Shown piece by piece: positions 17,682 through 25,391 of a stretch of DNA of 64,000 nucleotides. The notes below the pieces were generated by a model. The model searched no databases. It was not told the origin of the DNA and saw only the letters and a list, made by a program, of their open reading frames with translations. Positions within the stretch are counted from its first letter, which is position 1; each line of letters opens with the position of its first letter. The position numbers were made by a program, and so were the translations under genes. The DNA is from Paenibacillus chondroitinus NBRC 15376 (lineage in GTDB: Bacteria; Bacillota; Bacilli; Paenibacillales; NBRC-103111). The stretch covers positions 1 to 64,000 of the forward strand of contig NZ_BILW01000011.1 of the NCBI RefSeq assembly GCF_004000765.1, in the 5' to 3' direction.

Positions 17682-17899
17682 ATGATTAATGATAATTTAT
17701 GGAACCAAATGGGGGATGTCAGCTTCAATTTGTACCAACTACTGCGTAAGCGATATCCAGCAGGCAAACGAGCCAGTTAAAAGCCGTACAAAAAAAACAA
17801 GTGCATCCCGTCGATTACGACCTATGGTTCCAAGGCTTTGGACCGACGGCTTATTCCCTTATGATTGATGAAACTGTGAAAATGGTGACTAAGAAATAA
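17682..17899 (+). pseudogene. Frameshifted small gene under a Fur box
   Basis: Frame one gives 32 codons from ATG 17682 (NLWNQMGDVSFNLYQLLRKR) and stops at 17780. A different frame, open across the join, continues with QVHPVDYDLWFQGFGPTAY and ends at 17899 with a Lys-rich tail. Both halves look protein-like, and joined they would make about 70 residues. The shift falls between about 17760 and 17777; no classical slippery site is seen. It is either a decayed gene, a sequencing error, or a recoded gene. I do not recognise the family. Fur control would point to iron metabolism. Confidence 0.6.
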
Positions 17900-17922
17900 T
17901 AAGTGCATACCTGTATAAAAAC

Positions 17923-17956
17923 GGCATTCGGTTCTTTGGATCGGATGTCCTTTTTT
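17923..17956 (+). terminator. Weak terminator-like hairpin
   Basis: An imperfect stem around a TTT loop followed by six T. It follows the frameshifted gene. Confidence 0.4.
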
Positions 17957-18074
17957 GCTCATCTTGGGAAGGAATCTTTAAGAAAAATATTGAAATACTA
18001 CACAAGTACACCACAAAAGTAACAGCGGTGGTATTCGTATGTACATAGCACTTAGCGGGGAAGGAGACATAAAC

Positions 18075-20114
18075 TTGCATGTTTTTATTATCATTCTGAG
18101 CTTATTGGTTCTAATTGGCGTATCCAATGTCGTGAACCGCTTTGTTCCATTTATTCCGGTGCCCTTGATTCAAATTGCCTTGGGGGCCGTTCTGGTGATC
18201 TTACCGATAGGTGTTCACCTGGAACTGGAACCGGAATTGTTTTTTCTTTTGTTCATTGCCCCGTTGTTGTATCACGATGGCAAGCATACGCCAAGAGACG
18301 AGTTGTGGAAATTGCGCGCGCCGATCCTGCTTCTCGCGGTGGGCCTCGTTTTCATAACGGTATGTGTCGTAGGCTATGTTGTTCATTGGCTAATTCCTTC
18401 CATTCCTCTTGCGGCGGCGTTCGGATTAGCGGCGATTCTCTCGCCTACGGATGCCGTAGCCGTCAGTGCTTTAGCCGGCCGCATTCATTTGCCAAGAAGC
18501 TTGATGCGGCTCCTTGAAGGAGAAGCCTTGATGAACGATGCATCCGGCCTCGTCGCCTTCAAGTTCGCTATCGCCGCGGCGGTTACCGGTGTGTTTTCGT
18601 TCCCCAAAGCAAGTCTTAGCTTTATCGTTATCTCCATTGGAGGCCTGGTGGTTGGTGCATTAGTCGCCTTTTTAATTATCGGACTTCGCCAGCTGCTGCG
18701 CCGTGCAGGTCTTGAGGATGAGACGATGCATATGCTGCTGCAAATATTAACGCCTTTTATGCTCTATTTAATTGCCGAGGAGTTAGGTGTATCGGGCATT
18801 CTGGCAGCGGTAGCAGGCGGATTGGTGCATGCGATCGAAAATGAGCGATTGGCGTTTACGATGCCGAATCTTCGAACGGTTTCTAATTCAACATGGTCTG
18901 TTATTTTGTTTGTGCTGAACGGCTTGGTGTTTGTTCTTTTGGGCTTGCAAATCCCGGGTGTATCCAGGACGATTCTCAAAGATCCTCATTTCGATAATTT
19001 CAAAGTGATTGGTTATGCCTTACTCATCTTTGTTTTACTGTTGGTCTTGCGTTTTGTTTGGACGTTTATTTTTGCAAGAGGAGGACGCTGGTTCGGGAAT
19101 AAAAATCAAGAGGTACCAAGCCTGCGGATGCTGACGTTAACGGCGATTTCGGGTGTACGCGGGGCGATCACATTGGCAGGTGCTTTCTCCATACCGCTTA
19201 TTTTGCAAAATGGCGATCCGTTTCCGGAAAGGGACCTTATCATCTTCCTAGCCTCTTCGATCATTTTGTTCTCTCTTCTGACCGCAAGCATTGTGCTGCC
19301 GCTGATCGCGAAAAAGAAAAATACGGACGGCAATGCGGAACAGGAAAGATTGGAGCGTGAGTGGCAGCTGGAGGTTATGGCTGCGGCCATTCGAGCTCTG
19401 CAGAATACTAGCAACGAGAAGAATGAGGTTGCCGTAGGTACCGTGATTGGCGATTACAAATTAATGATGCAGCAGCTTGGTCAAAAAGACGGAAATATGA
19501 AACGTCTGCCGCGATTCCAACAAGAAGAAGCCGAGATGCGGCTGCTGGCTCTGGATATTGAACGCAAGGTTGTGAATGAGCGTTTGGAAAGCGGACAAGT
19601 GAGCCGTGAACAGGCTAATTATTATCTAAACATGCTGGAACAAATAGAAATGATTTTGGCCAATAAACTCGATTTAGGCAAAGTGCTGGTCAAAAATATC
19701 TGGCGTCGCTTGAAGCTTCTATTTACGTTCTTCGCGCGGCCGCGCCTTGCTTCTAATATCGTAGAGCCTGATCTGGCAGAGATTCGGACCTTGAAAATGC
19801 AATGCAGCCAAGCTGTCGTCGAGGAGTTCTCCAAACGGTGCGCCTATCAAAGCGATGATGCAACAGAGGGCGTGCTGGACTATTATCAGCAAATGGTGGA
19901 CAGGCTCCGCAGGTTCGCATTCGGCTCAAGGCGCAAAGATACTTCCTTCATCGATAGCCGTCGTGAGCTGCATTGGATCGCTATCCAGGCGGAGCGCGAT
20001 GCCGTGCAATGGTTCTATGAGCGTGGAGACATTACGCGCGATATGGCGTCCTTGCTGCGACGAATCATTCGGAACAGAGAAGCATCGCTGTACGAGCTTG
20101 AAGGAATTGGCTAA
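18075..20114 (+). CDS. Na+/H+ antiporter, CPA1 family
   Basis: A 679-residue cation/proton exchanger. About 12 membrane segments fill residues 1-420, including AAILSPTDAVAVSALAG with the core Asp and EGEALMNDASGLVAFK with the ND ion-site motif; VRGAITLAGAF supplies the conserved Arg. The C-terminal 260 residues are a soluble charged helical domain, probably regulatory. I chose TTG at 18075 because AAGGAGA lies 8 bases upstream; ATG at 18039 lacks a site. It exports Na+ or Li+ in exchange for protons, helping pH and salt tolerance. Confidence 0.92.
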   Translation: MHVFIIILSLLVLIGVSNVVNRFVPFIPVPLIQIALGAVLVILPIGVHLELEPELFFLLFIAPLLYHDGKHTPRDELWKLRAPILLLAVGLVFITVCVVGYVVHWLIPSIPLAAAFGLAAILSPTDAVAVSALAGRIHLPRSLMRLLEGEALMNDASGLVAFKFAIAAAVTGVFSFPKASLSFIVISIGGLVVGALVAFLIIGLRQLLRRAGLEDETMHMLLQILTPFMLYLIAEELGVSGILAAVAGGLVHAIENERLAFTMPNLRTVSNSTWSVILFVLNGLVFVLLGLQIPGVSRTILKDPHFDNFKVIGYALLIFVLLLVLRFVWTFIFARGGRWFGNKNQEVPSLRMLTLTAISGVRGAITLAGAFSIPLILQNGDPFPERDLIIFLASSIILFSLLTASIVLPLIAKKKNTDGNAEQERLEREWQLEVMAAAIRALQNTSNEKNEVAVGTVIGDYKLMMQQLGQKDGNMKRLPRFQQEEAEMRLLALDIERKVVNERLESGQVSREQANYYLNMLEQIEMILANKLDLGKVLVKNIWRRLKLLFTFFARPRLASNIVEPDLAEIRTLKMQCSQAVVEEFSKRCAYQSDDATEGVLDYYQQMVDRLRRFAFGSRRKDTSFIDSRRELHWIAIQAERDAVQWFYERGDITRDMASLLRRIIRNREASLYELEGIG

Positions 20115-20195
20115 ATTCCGTGATTTTATTTTTACTTTTTGAATGAAAATAGGTTATTATGTTAAATGAGATAAAAACAGAAAGTGGGAACAAAC

Positions 20196-20906
20196 GTGGG
20201 CCGTAAGTGGAATAACATTAAAGAAAAGAAAGCCTCAAAAGACGCTAACACAAGTAGAATTTATGCGAAATTCGGACTTGAAATTTATGTAGCTGCACGC
20301 AAGGGCGAACCGGATCCTGAAGCGAATCGCGCATTGAAAGTTGTTCTCGAGCGGGCCAAAACGTACAATGTACCGAAAGCGATTATCGATCGCGCTATTG
20401 ATAAAGCAAAAGGCAGCTCGGATGAAATTTATGAAGAGCTTCGCTATGAAGGTTTTGGGCCAAATGGTTCGATGATTATTGTGGACGCGCTCACGAATAA
20501 CGTGAACCGCACGGCGCCAGCGGTTCGGTCGGCTTTTAATAAAAATGGCGGGAATATGGGCGTAAGCGGTTCTGTCGCTTACATGTTTGACGCGACAGCG
20601 GTTATCGGGCTGGAAGGCAAAAGCATGGATGAAGTCATGGAAGTTTTGCTTGAGGCGGATGTTGACGTTCGCGACATCGTGGAAGAAGATGAAATGGTCA
20701 TGGTCTATGCAGACCCAGAGCAGTTCCACGCTGTTCAAGAAGCGTTCAAACAAGCTGGCATCAGCGAGTTTGCTATTGCTGAGTTGACGATGCTGGCTCA
20801 AAACAACGTCACGTTGTCGGAGGAAGGACAAGTCCAATTCGATAAATTGATCGAAGCTTTAGAAGATCTAGAAGATGTTCAGCAAGTTTATCATAACGTG
20901 GAATAA
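20196..20906 (+). CDS. yeeN: YebC/PmpR family protein (YeeN-like)
   Basis: A 236-residue YebC-family protein. The start [20 protein letters not shown] and the [20 protein letters not shown] block are diagnostic, and [14 protein letters not shown] marks the middle domain. Members were described as transcription regulators; more recent work ties some to ribosome function at proline-rich stretches. GTG at 20196 matches the family start, although the ribosome site (GTGGGAA) is weak. Confidence 0.95.
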   Translation: MGRKWNNIKEKKASKDANTSRIYAKFGLEIYVAARKGEPDPEANRALKVVLERAKTYNVPKAIIDRAIDKAKGSSDEIYEELRYEGFGPNGSMIIVDALTNNVNRTAPAVRSAFNKNGGNMGVSGSVAYMFDATAVIGLEGKSMDEVMEVLLEADVDVRDIVEEDEMVMVYADPEQFHAVQEAFKQAGISEFAIAELTMLAQNNVTLSEEGQVQFDKLIEALEDLEDVQQVYHNVE

Positions 20907-20922
20907 TTCATATAGTGACTTA

Positions 20923-20957
20923 AAGATCCGCGCGACTAGCGCGGGTCTTTTTTTGAA
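20923..20957 (+). terminator. Rho-independent terminator
   Basis: CCGCGC, GACTA loop, GCGCGG, extended by AAGA/TCTT, then a run of T. Confidence 0.85.
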
Positions 20958-20959
20958 AG

Positions 20960-21000
20960 ATGAGAATTTATATGTTTTGGGTTGAGCGAAAGCTCAAGCT
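20960..21000. repeat. Repeat tail with GNRA-loop hairpin, copy C
   Basis: GAATTTATATGTTTTGGG followed by TTGAGC-GAAA-GCTCAA. It resembles the tail of copy B (21743-21773), where the stem is TGAGC-GAGA-GCTCA. Both loops fit GNRA, as expected for a folded RNA. A T-rich stretch follows. Confidence 0.55.
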
Positions 21001-21103
21001 TTATTTAATATTGTTGTTAAAATCTAAGTATGGAATCGAATACTACTCAAAAAATTATTTTTCGTAGTAAAGACGGCTGTGCAGCAAAGTTGAGGGGCTA
21101 CGT

Positions 21104-21285
21104 TGCATTACATACAACGTAATGGTGTGGTCAGACCGCGATTGCAGTCTTTCGATGCACATCATACAACCATTTGTTGCAATAGGTGAATTGTAAGCGG
21201 TTTAAATGGAACAATCGTTGTATGAAGTGCAATATAGTGGCGAAGTGAGGTCCCTTTATGGCCAAATGGCTGCACAAAATACAAC
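21104..21285. repeat. Four copies of a 15-base motif, TGCA-N4-ATACAAC
   Basis: Copies at 21104 (TGCATTACATACAAC), 21156 (TGCACATCATACAAC), 21217 (inverted; reads TGCACTTCATACAAC on the minus strand) and 21271 (TGCACAAAATACAAC). Starts are 52, 61 and 54 bases apart. The sequence between copies is not clearly repeated, and no gene overlaps them. Probably part of a Paenibacillus-type intergenic repeat. Confidence 0.7.
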
Positions 21286-21332
21286 ATAGCCGTACTGTCG
21301 CTGCGAATCGCTCCAGCGGTTCCTCCCTGAGG

Positions 21333-21507
21333 GGAACTACAGGGCCCTATTTCATCGAAATAGGCTACTCCTCACTTGGAAGGGAACTGACGTCCTCTAT
21401 TTGTCCGTTTTCTTGAAGAAATCGGGGTTAGGCGGTCAAATAAGACCCTGCAGTTCCGCTTGAACGCGGAAACGGTTTAATTTGTTAGCATAGCACCCTG
21501 TAGTTCC
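21333..21507. repeat. Cluster of GGAACT(A/G)-type repeat units in both orientations
   Basis: Direct units begin at 21333 and 21383; inverted units end at 21457 and 21507. The core is GGAACTACAGGG-N2-CTATTT. The first unit carries a perfect hairpin CCTATTTC-ATC-GAAATAGG at 21346-21364. Related units stand at 73 and 21694. No protein is supported here. Confidence 0.7.
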
Positions 21508-21773
21508 TCCAAGTGGCCTGCCAGCCAGCTTGGCTCTCCTATGAGGATGCCCCCTCCGCCAGATGTCTCCGTAACGCTGGATTTTTAGCGGTGTTGGGTG
21601 TTCTCCACCGCCCAAATTCGCTCCCATTAGGCTCTTAACAAGCTAAACTACGGAAGGAAATTAACTCCTTCAACGATCCTTTCTCCTCAACGTGGAACTA
21701 CTCGGTACTTTTTCATTGAAATAGACCCTTTTTCAAAAGATAAGAATTATGTTTTGGGATGAGCGAGAGCTCA
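21505..21773. repeat. Dispersed intergenic repeat, copy B, with 117-base extra segment
   Basis: Bases 21505-21533 and 21651-21763 match bases 1-143 of copy A. The segment 21534-21650 is absent from copy A. The element ends in TGAGC-GAGA-GCTCA at 21760-21773 and a T-run, which looks like an RNA hairpin or terminator. Together with 20960-21507 this fills the stretch between the yeeN terminator and the gerAB remnant, where I see no gene. Confidence 0.75.
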
Positions 21774-21836
21774 ACCTTTTTTTGTACGTCATTTTCATAA
21801 TATCAAGGATTTGGGAACCATCACAATTGTTACTTG

Positions 21837-22406
21837 ATGATGCTGCTCTTCGAACTTGGAACTCCCGTTGTATTTAATCCCGGTTTGTCTGCGAAGAAGG
21901 ACGCCTGGATGGTTCCATTATTGTCGTTGCTTATTGCTTCGGTCTTGTATTACATCTATATCCGCATGTTCTAATTTTATTATTTGATATATGGGTGCTT
22001 GGGGCAAACATGGCCGGAAGATCCAACTTTCCACTATTAACGCTTGTGAGAATGATCAACATTGCCAATTTTATTCAACGATTGGATCCATTGTTGATCT
22101 TGACCTTAATTCATTGGAGTGTTCTTCAAAGTGTCCATCTATTTCTACGCTGGAATGAGAGGCGCTGCTGAATTGTTTTAATTCAGTAACCACCGGCAAC
22201 TAGTCGTACCGATCGCTGTAGTCATTTTATATTCCTCATTAATTGTTTCGGAGAATATGGCGGATCATCTGTAAGAAGGCCTTAAAATATTGCCCGTCGA
22301 TGTGCATCCTGTCCTGCGTATCGTCATTCCGCTTTTGCTTTTAGCTGTGGGCTTTTTCCGTCATCTATCGCTTCAACGTAAAGGCGAGCGTAAGAACGAG
22401 CAGTAA
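21837..22406 (+). pseudogene. Decayed gerAB-like spore germination permease gene
   Basis: Pieces of a GerAB-family amino-acid-permease-like germinant receptor subunit are readable. The first, LLFELGTPVVFNPGLSAKKD then AWMVPLLSLLIASVLYYIYI, is the N-terminal part and ends at TAA near 21975. Later pieces in shifted frames read FPLLTLVRMINIANFIQRLD, then GVFFKVSIYFYAGMRGAAEL, then VVPIAVVILYSSLIVSENMA, interrupted by two in-frame stops. A full gene is about 1.1 kb; roughly half is missing internally. It sits against a repeat cluster, and no gerAA or gerAC neighbour is present. Confidence 0.85.
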
Positions 22407-22613
22407 ATAGGTAGTAGCTAGCATCATTTCTACTGGCTTAAGGAGGAAATAGGTTTGTTTCATAGAGGTAAAAAAGGATGCGACACCGATCCCTGCGAGA
22501 AGATCAATACCAGTGGCACTTAAAAGAATTGAAATGACTAGAAGTATAAAAATGAAATGATTTTCATAGATGAGCAGACCCCTTCTTGATGATTCATGTA
22601 CATTGTTTGCCAA
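22365..22613 (-). CDS. Possible small two-helix membrane protein
   Basis: An 82-residue frame starting at TTG. Two hydrophobic spans are clear (about 19-45 and 60-79) with a charged head (HESSRRG) and Arg/Lys end. No good ribosome site is seen, and its 3' end runs antisense over the gerAB remnant by 42 bases. It may be a real small membrane protein or chance, since antisense of membrane genes is often hydrophobic; most of it, however, lies outside the remnant. Confidence 0.35.
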   Translation of the reverse strand: MANNVHESSRRGLLIYENHFIFILLVISILLSATGIDLLAGIGVASFFTSMKQTYFLLKPVEMMLATTYLLLVLTLAFTLKR

Positions 22614-22720
22614 ACATGGGTAACGTATGCATGACTCGCAAACTAGACATATGCTTAGCCAAATAGAATACGCTTAGATTATGGATATCCATATCAACGG
22701 TTCTGCTAGGAGGGGATAAA

Positions 22721-24643
22721 GTGTCTAAACATCCGGAAAGATGGCGCTTGCTAGATGATGGTATCCAATGGAACACCCCGCAAGACCATGTGGATGCTCA
22801 CGAAGATCATCTTGAAATGAGCGGCAAGAAAGTGTCCGTCATTGTCAGCTACGGTGTAAACCAAGCAGGAAAGCTGATGCTGTCCCGCAAAATAGTCTGG
22901 CCAACTCTTAGGACGATTCCTAATGATACGCACGGCAGCTTGATCCATGATTTTGAGCTGGATTCGATGCCGGCTATATGGATAAATGGGCATCCGAATA
23001 TGAATGAGAGGCCGATATGCTTTCAATTCAATGGGCTGCTGTATATTCGAAGTAAAGCGAATGAGGGGATACGGATAGAGAGAACCCTTTTTCCTTCAAC
23101 GAGTTCGAAAAGTGTTTATGAGAAAATCGTGATGACGAATACATCTGATCAAGCTGTTTCTATTCAAATAAGTTCCTCTTTGTCGCGAAAATCCGTAAAA
23201 GGCGTATCCGGCATTTATTTGATCGAAGTTTCGCACGATGCTGCCAGTGAGTACCGGCTCGGCCCGCAGGAATCTTGTCAATTCAGTTTTCGCATAAGCG
23301 CAAGGCATTTGCAAGAAAAGGATATAAGGATGGATGTTCGTCAGGAAAAGGAACAGAGATCCAATTTGATCAGGCAAATGAATCAAAATTTACGCCTAGA
23401 AACACCGGATCCGGTTCTCAATCAAATGTTTGCATTTGCGAAATTAAGAACCGCGGAAAGCATTTTTGAGACGAAAAATGGACCCATGCATGGACCTGGC
23501 GGCGGACGTTATTATGCGGCGATCTGGACCAATGACCAAGTGGAATACGCCGGGCCCTTTTTCCCCTATTTGGGATATGCGCTTGGAAATGAAGCAACAC
23601 GTAATGCGCTGCGGTTATATACGGCTTTCATGGGGCCGGACTACCAACCGATTCCAAGCTCTATTATTGCGGAAGGCAGTGATATTTGGGAAGGTGCGGG
23701 AGACCGGGGCGATGCAGCGATGTATGCTTACGGTGCGGCGCTTTTTGCGCTTAGCTCAGGAGATCGGGCTGTCGCAGCTGAACTATGGCCAGCGATTATT
23801 TGGTGTTTAACCTATTGTGAAAAGCAAAGAAATAAGGATGGCGTTATTGCATCGGACTCCGACGAGTTGGAGGGGCGTTTTCCAAGTGGTTCGGCGAATC
23901 TATCGACCTCTTGTTTGGTATATGCCTCGTATGTTTATGCTTCGCGTTTAGCTCTAGAACTTGGCTATGGGGAAATTGCCAAACAATACGTTTCCAGCGC
24001 TCAAGAGCTCTATGAGGCCATCGAACAGTATTTCGGTGCTGTAGTGGAAGGTTATGACACGTATCGATATTACGATGGAAATGACATTTTGCGATCATGG
24101 ATCTGTTCGCCGTTAGTTATGGGCATAGAGGAGCGTAAATCCGGAACGATTCAGGCTTTGTTATCCCCACGGCTATGGTCAGAAGACGGTTTAGTCACAC
24201 AAGCGGGAGACACCACATTTTGGGACCGATCCACGCTTTATGCCTTAAGGGGGTTATTTGTCGTAGGGGCAACGGAGGAGGCAATCTCCTATTTGCTTTC
24301 CTATTCCCGGCGGAGATTATTAGGTAATCATGTCCCTTACGCGGTTGAGGCTTATCCGGAAGGCAATCAGAGGCATCTATCCGCGGAAAGCGCGTTATAT
24401 GGCCGCATTATTACAGAGGGCATGTTTGGGCTTCAGCCTACAGGGTTAACCAGCTTTATTTGTAAGCCCAGATTGCCCGATGCTTGGGACCATATGGCGC
24501 TTCGGTCTGTTCATCTATGTGGGCGAGAGATGGATTTGATTGTGACTCGACAGGGTGGAGGTATGGAGCTGATTGTCTCGGATCAGGATGGCTTCGTTAA
24601 ATTTGAAGGGGCGGTAGGGACAGCATTTGAAGTTAAAAAATAG
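22721..24643 (+). CDS. Six-hairpin ((alpha/alpha)6) glycosidase-like protein
   Basis: A 640-residue cytoplasmic protein (no signal peptide) starting at GTG behind AGGAGGGG. Residues 1-220 look like the beta-sandwich found before many (alpha/alpha)6 catalytic domains. From about 230 the helical barrel shows GRYYAAIWTNDQVEYAGPF, EGSDIWEGAGDRGDAAMYAY and SAESALYGRIITEGMFGL, patterns seen in glycogen-debranching and rhamnosidase-type families. Acidic residues at WTNDQ and GAGDRGD are catalytic candidates. The substrate is unknown. It precedes a GH29 fucosidase with one small opposite gene between. Confidence 0.75.
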   Translation: MSKHPERWRLLDDGIQWNTPQDHVDAHEDHLEMSGKKVSVIVSYGVNQAGKLMLSRKIVWPTLRTIPNDTHGSLIHDFELDSMPAIWINGHPNMNERPICFQFNGLLYIRSKANEGIRIERTLFPSTSSKSVYEKIVMTNTSDQAVSIQISSSLSRKSVKGVSGIYLIEVSHDAASEYRLGPQESCQFSFRISARHLQEKDIRMDVRQEKEQRSNLIRQMNQNLRLETPDPVLNQMFAFAKLRTAESIFETKNGPMHGPGGGRYYAAIWTNDQVEYAGPFFPYLGYALGNEATRNALRLYTAFMGPDYQPIPSSIIAEGSDIWEGAGDRGDAAMYAYGAALFALSSGDRAVAAELWPAIIWCLTYCEKQRNKDGVIASDSDELEGRFPSGSANLSTSCLVYASYVYASRLALELGYGEIAKQYVSSAQELYEAIEQYFGAVVEGYDTYRYYDGNDILRSWICSPLVMGIEERKSGTIQALLSPRLWSEDGLVTQAGDTTFWDRSTLYALRGLFVVGATEEAISYLLSYSRRRLLGNHVPYAVEAYPEGNQRHLSAESALYGRIITEGMFGLQPTGLTSFICKPRLPDAWDHMALRSVHLCGREMDLIVTRQGGGMELIVSDQDGFVKFEGAVGTAFEVKK

Positions 24644-24690
24644 GATGTATGTGAGGAAGGATTACAGTTCCGCTCCTTTCGTTCAAGGCT

Positions 24691-24740
24691 TAAAAAGCCG
24701 TCTCCAAAGTCGCACAGACTACTTTGGAGACGGCTTTTTA
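24691..24740. terminator. Strong bidirectional terminator
   Basis: TAAAAAGCCGTCTCCAAAGT pairs with ACTTTGGAGACGGCTTTTTA across a short loop. It serves the glycosidase gene and the convergent small gene. Confidence 0.85.
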
Positions 24741-25163
24741 GTGTCTTAAAGGATGGAATCGGCGGCGCCGAACGAACAATTTTGTTAAAGCTTTTAAGAA
24801 TAAAAGGGATATTGACTTTTTCTTCGGTGAGGGGTGCCGCATGGAGCGCGGCGTTAAATCAGTAGGGGAGAGCACCAAGCTAAGCTCTTGCTTGACTTCC
24901 GTTGTTCGTACGGGTTCGATGAGAACGGTCATCTCCGCGCTGCTTGCGATTTGGGCTTTGCTTTCCATCAGGATATCCAACCTGCGCTCATATTCAGCAA
25001 TCCGATTCGAGAGGATCACATTTTCTTGATTTAACTTTTTAATAAGTTCATACAGCAGTTTCATGGATAGTTTCGGCTTCTCAGACACGTTCGTTTCTTG
25101 ATTATCGCAAATAGGAGACAGCAGCAACAATAGTTCTTCATCACTGATCACTTTATGTGCCAC
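24738..25163 (-). CDS. Coiled-coil protein, unknown function
   Basis: A 141-residue protein starting at GTG with AAGGAGG upstream. The first 20 residues are acidic (DEELLLLLSP), residues 32-70 form a probable coiled coil (LYELIKKLNQENVILSNRIA), and the C-terminus is very basic (KKKSISLLF, FVRRRRFHP). It may be a DNA- or membrane-associated adaptor, for example a short MerR-like or spore-associated protein, but no known domain is recognisable. Confidence 0.65.
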   Translation of the reverse strand: MAHKVISDEELLLLLSPICDNQETNVSEKPKLSMKLLYELIKKLNQENVILSNRIAEYERRLDILMESKAQIASSAEMTVLIEPVRTTEVKQELSLVLSPTDLTPRSMRHPSPKKKSISLLFLKALTKLFVRRRRFHPLRH

Positions 25164-25297
25164 GAGTGGTCCTCCTTATTATTCATAGTATTAATTATAG
25201 ATTAATAGAGTGCATATAAAATGTCGCTCGAAACTCGTTGTCGGATTGTAGGCATTAATGATGAACAATGTTCCCCAAAGAAAGATCCTAAAACACT

Positions 25298-25334
25298 GGA
25301 AATTTATCTAAATAAACGGAATTTCATCTAAATA
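25298..25334 (+). promoter_or_regulatory. Tandem direct repeat before fucosidase gene
   Basis: GGAAATTTATCTAAATA at 25298 and GGAATTTCATCTAAATA at 25318 match at 15 of 17 positions with a 20-base period. Paired direct repeats about two helix turns apart are the usual form of AraC-family sites; the AraC gene at 27279 is the obvious candidate. Confidence 0.5.
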
Positions 25335-25391
25335 CAAATCCGCTATCGGACGGCATAATGTAGGAAAACTACTTGGAGGACCTACATCAAG

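Noticed and set aside
21104-21285. CRISPR array
   Set aside because: Only four 15-base copies, irregular spacing, one inverted, and no cas genes nearby.
21436-21627. 63-codon minus-strand frame in the repeat region
   Set aside because: It lies wholly within dispersed repeat sequence, has no ribosome site, and its peptide is low in typical protein features.
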